Part shown: in pieces, positions 41,482 through 41,601 of the stretch
Layout: each line of letters opens with the position of its first letter
Position numbering within the stretch: position 1 is the stretch's first letter
Assembly: GCA_045646525.1 (NCBI GenBank)
Contig: JAZRKX010000024.1
Span: forward strand, 1-41,601
DNA length: 41,601 nt
Direction of reading: 5' to 3'
From: RGIG8748 sp045646525
GTDB lineage: Bacteria; Bacillota; Clostridia; UMGS1810
Program-made: the position numbers and the translations under genes
The notes under the pieces: generated by a model
The model's input: the letters and a program-made list of their open reading frames with translations, nothing else
Told to the model about the DNA's origin: nothing
The model's database searches: none

Positions 41482-41601
41482 GAACCCGTTTTGGGTGCGT
41501 GTTTTTACGCCACTGCATTGTTAAAATACTCGCAAATGCGTCAGCATTAGCTCCGTTTTTGCCTCGCATTGTCGCAAAAACACAGCACCGAAAATTCTTT
41601 G

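Noticed and set aside
1..41601. CRISPR array, rRNA operon or transposase
   Set aside because: No regularly spaced repeats, no rRNA-like stretches and no transposase or recombinase motifs were seen.

Overview
The window looks like part of the chromosome of an anaerobic, endospore-forming member of the Clostridia (Firmicutes). The support is a sporulation gene set (spoIIGA-sigE, a SpoIID-family gene, a GerW/YtfJ-family gene), scpA-scpB, yajC next to a TIGR04086-type membrane protein, a DUF4364 protein, SLH-domain wall proteins, a glycine riboswitch, and many near-consensus sigma-A promoters (TTGACA-17-TATAAT). I cannot name a genus from sequence alone. Gene density is high and most units are short operons closed by clear intrinsic terminators.

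Layout, left to right. (1) 1-7300, + strand: an unexplained structured stretch at the edge, then spoIID-queA-tgt, then yajC, a TIGR04086 membrane protein, a small secreted protein of unknown function, and secD-secF. This is the usual clostridial queuosine/Sec neighbourhood. (2) 7350-10550: tRNA-Leu, then on the - strand an NhaC-type antiporter, a diacylglycerol-kinase-family lipid kinase and an unknown protein. (3) 10650-15155, + strand: lysA, an M50-family membrane protease, scpA, scpB, a DUF2953 protein and gerW/ytfJ, tightly packed. (4) 15140-20375, - strand: a five-gene surface operon (SLH-SGNH esterase, DUF4358 lipoprotein, MBOAT acyltransferase, DHHW/AlgX-like protein, phosphoribosyltransferase) that probably O-acetylates a cell-surface polymer. 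(5) 20415-24960, - strand: a compact, intact phage-type capsid and DNA-packaging cassette (scaffold, N4-gp56-type major capsid, small protein, TerS, TerL). It has no portal, protease, tail, integrase or regulator. It is the main accessory element here. (6) 25100-34690: an SLH-anchored phosphodiester glycosidase, a lone rhamnulokinase, spoIIGA-sigE, a small tail-anchored protein, mtaB, a degenerate HPr-like protein, DUF4364 and an AI-2E family transporter. (7) 34700-35690: a five-tRNA operon (Gly, Arg, His, Gln, Lys) that ends in a palindromic, partly duplicated tRNA-Lys block with further hairpins. (8) 35640-37350, - strand: a Na+/alanine-glycine symporter behind a single-aptamer glycine riboswitch. 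(9) 37350-41601: an alpha/beta hydrolase, a ZIP metal transporter, and a - strand operon of an acyl-ACP thioesterase, a DUF554 membrane protein and a PflX-type radical SAM protein.

The points most worth a second look are the portal-less capsid/terminase cassette sitting between two SLH wall-protein genes; the head-to-head palindrome of tRNA-Lys and its terminator with a second decayed copy; an apparently non-canonical start codon (ATT or ATA) for SpoIIGA behind a promoter with a 22-bp spacer; a hairpin that would hide the ribosome binding site of the TIGR04086 gene at the predicted 5' end of its mRNA; SecF lacking the usual TM acidic residue; and a 22-base exact repeat shared by two distant sites. 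Start codons were re-chosen for secD, lysA, the MBOAT gene, the glycosidase, rhaB, spoIIGA, sigE, the small 77-residue gene, mtaB, the hydrolase and the ZIP gene, mainly from ribosome binding site spacing.
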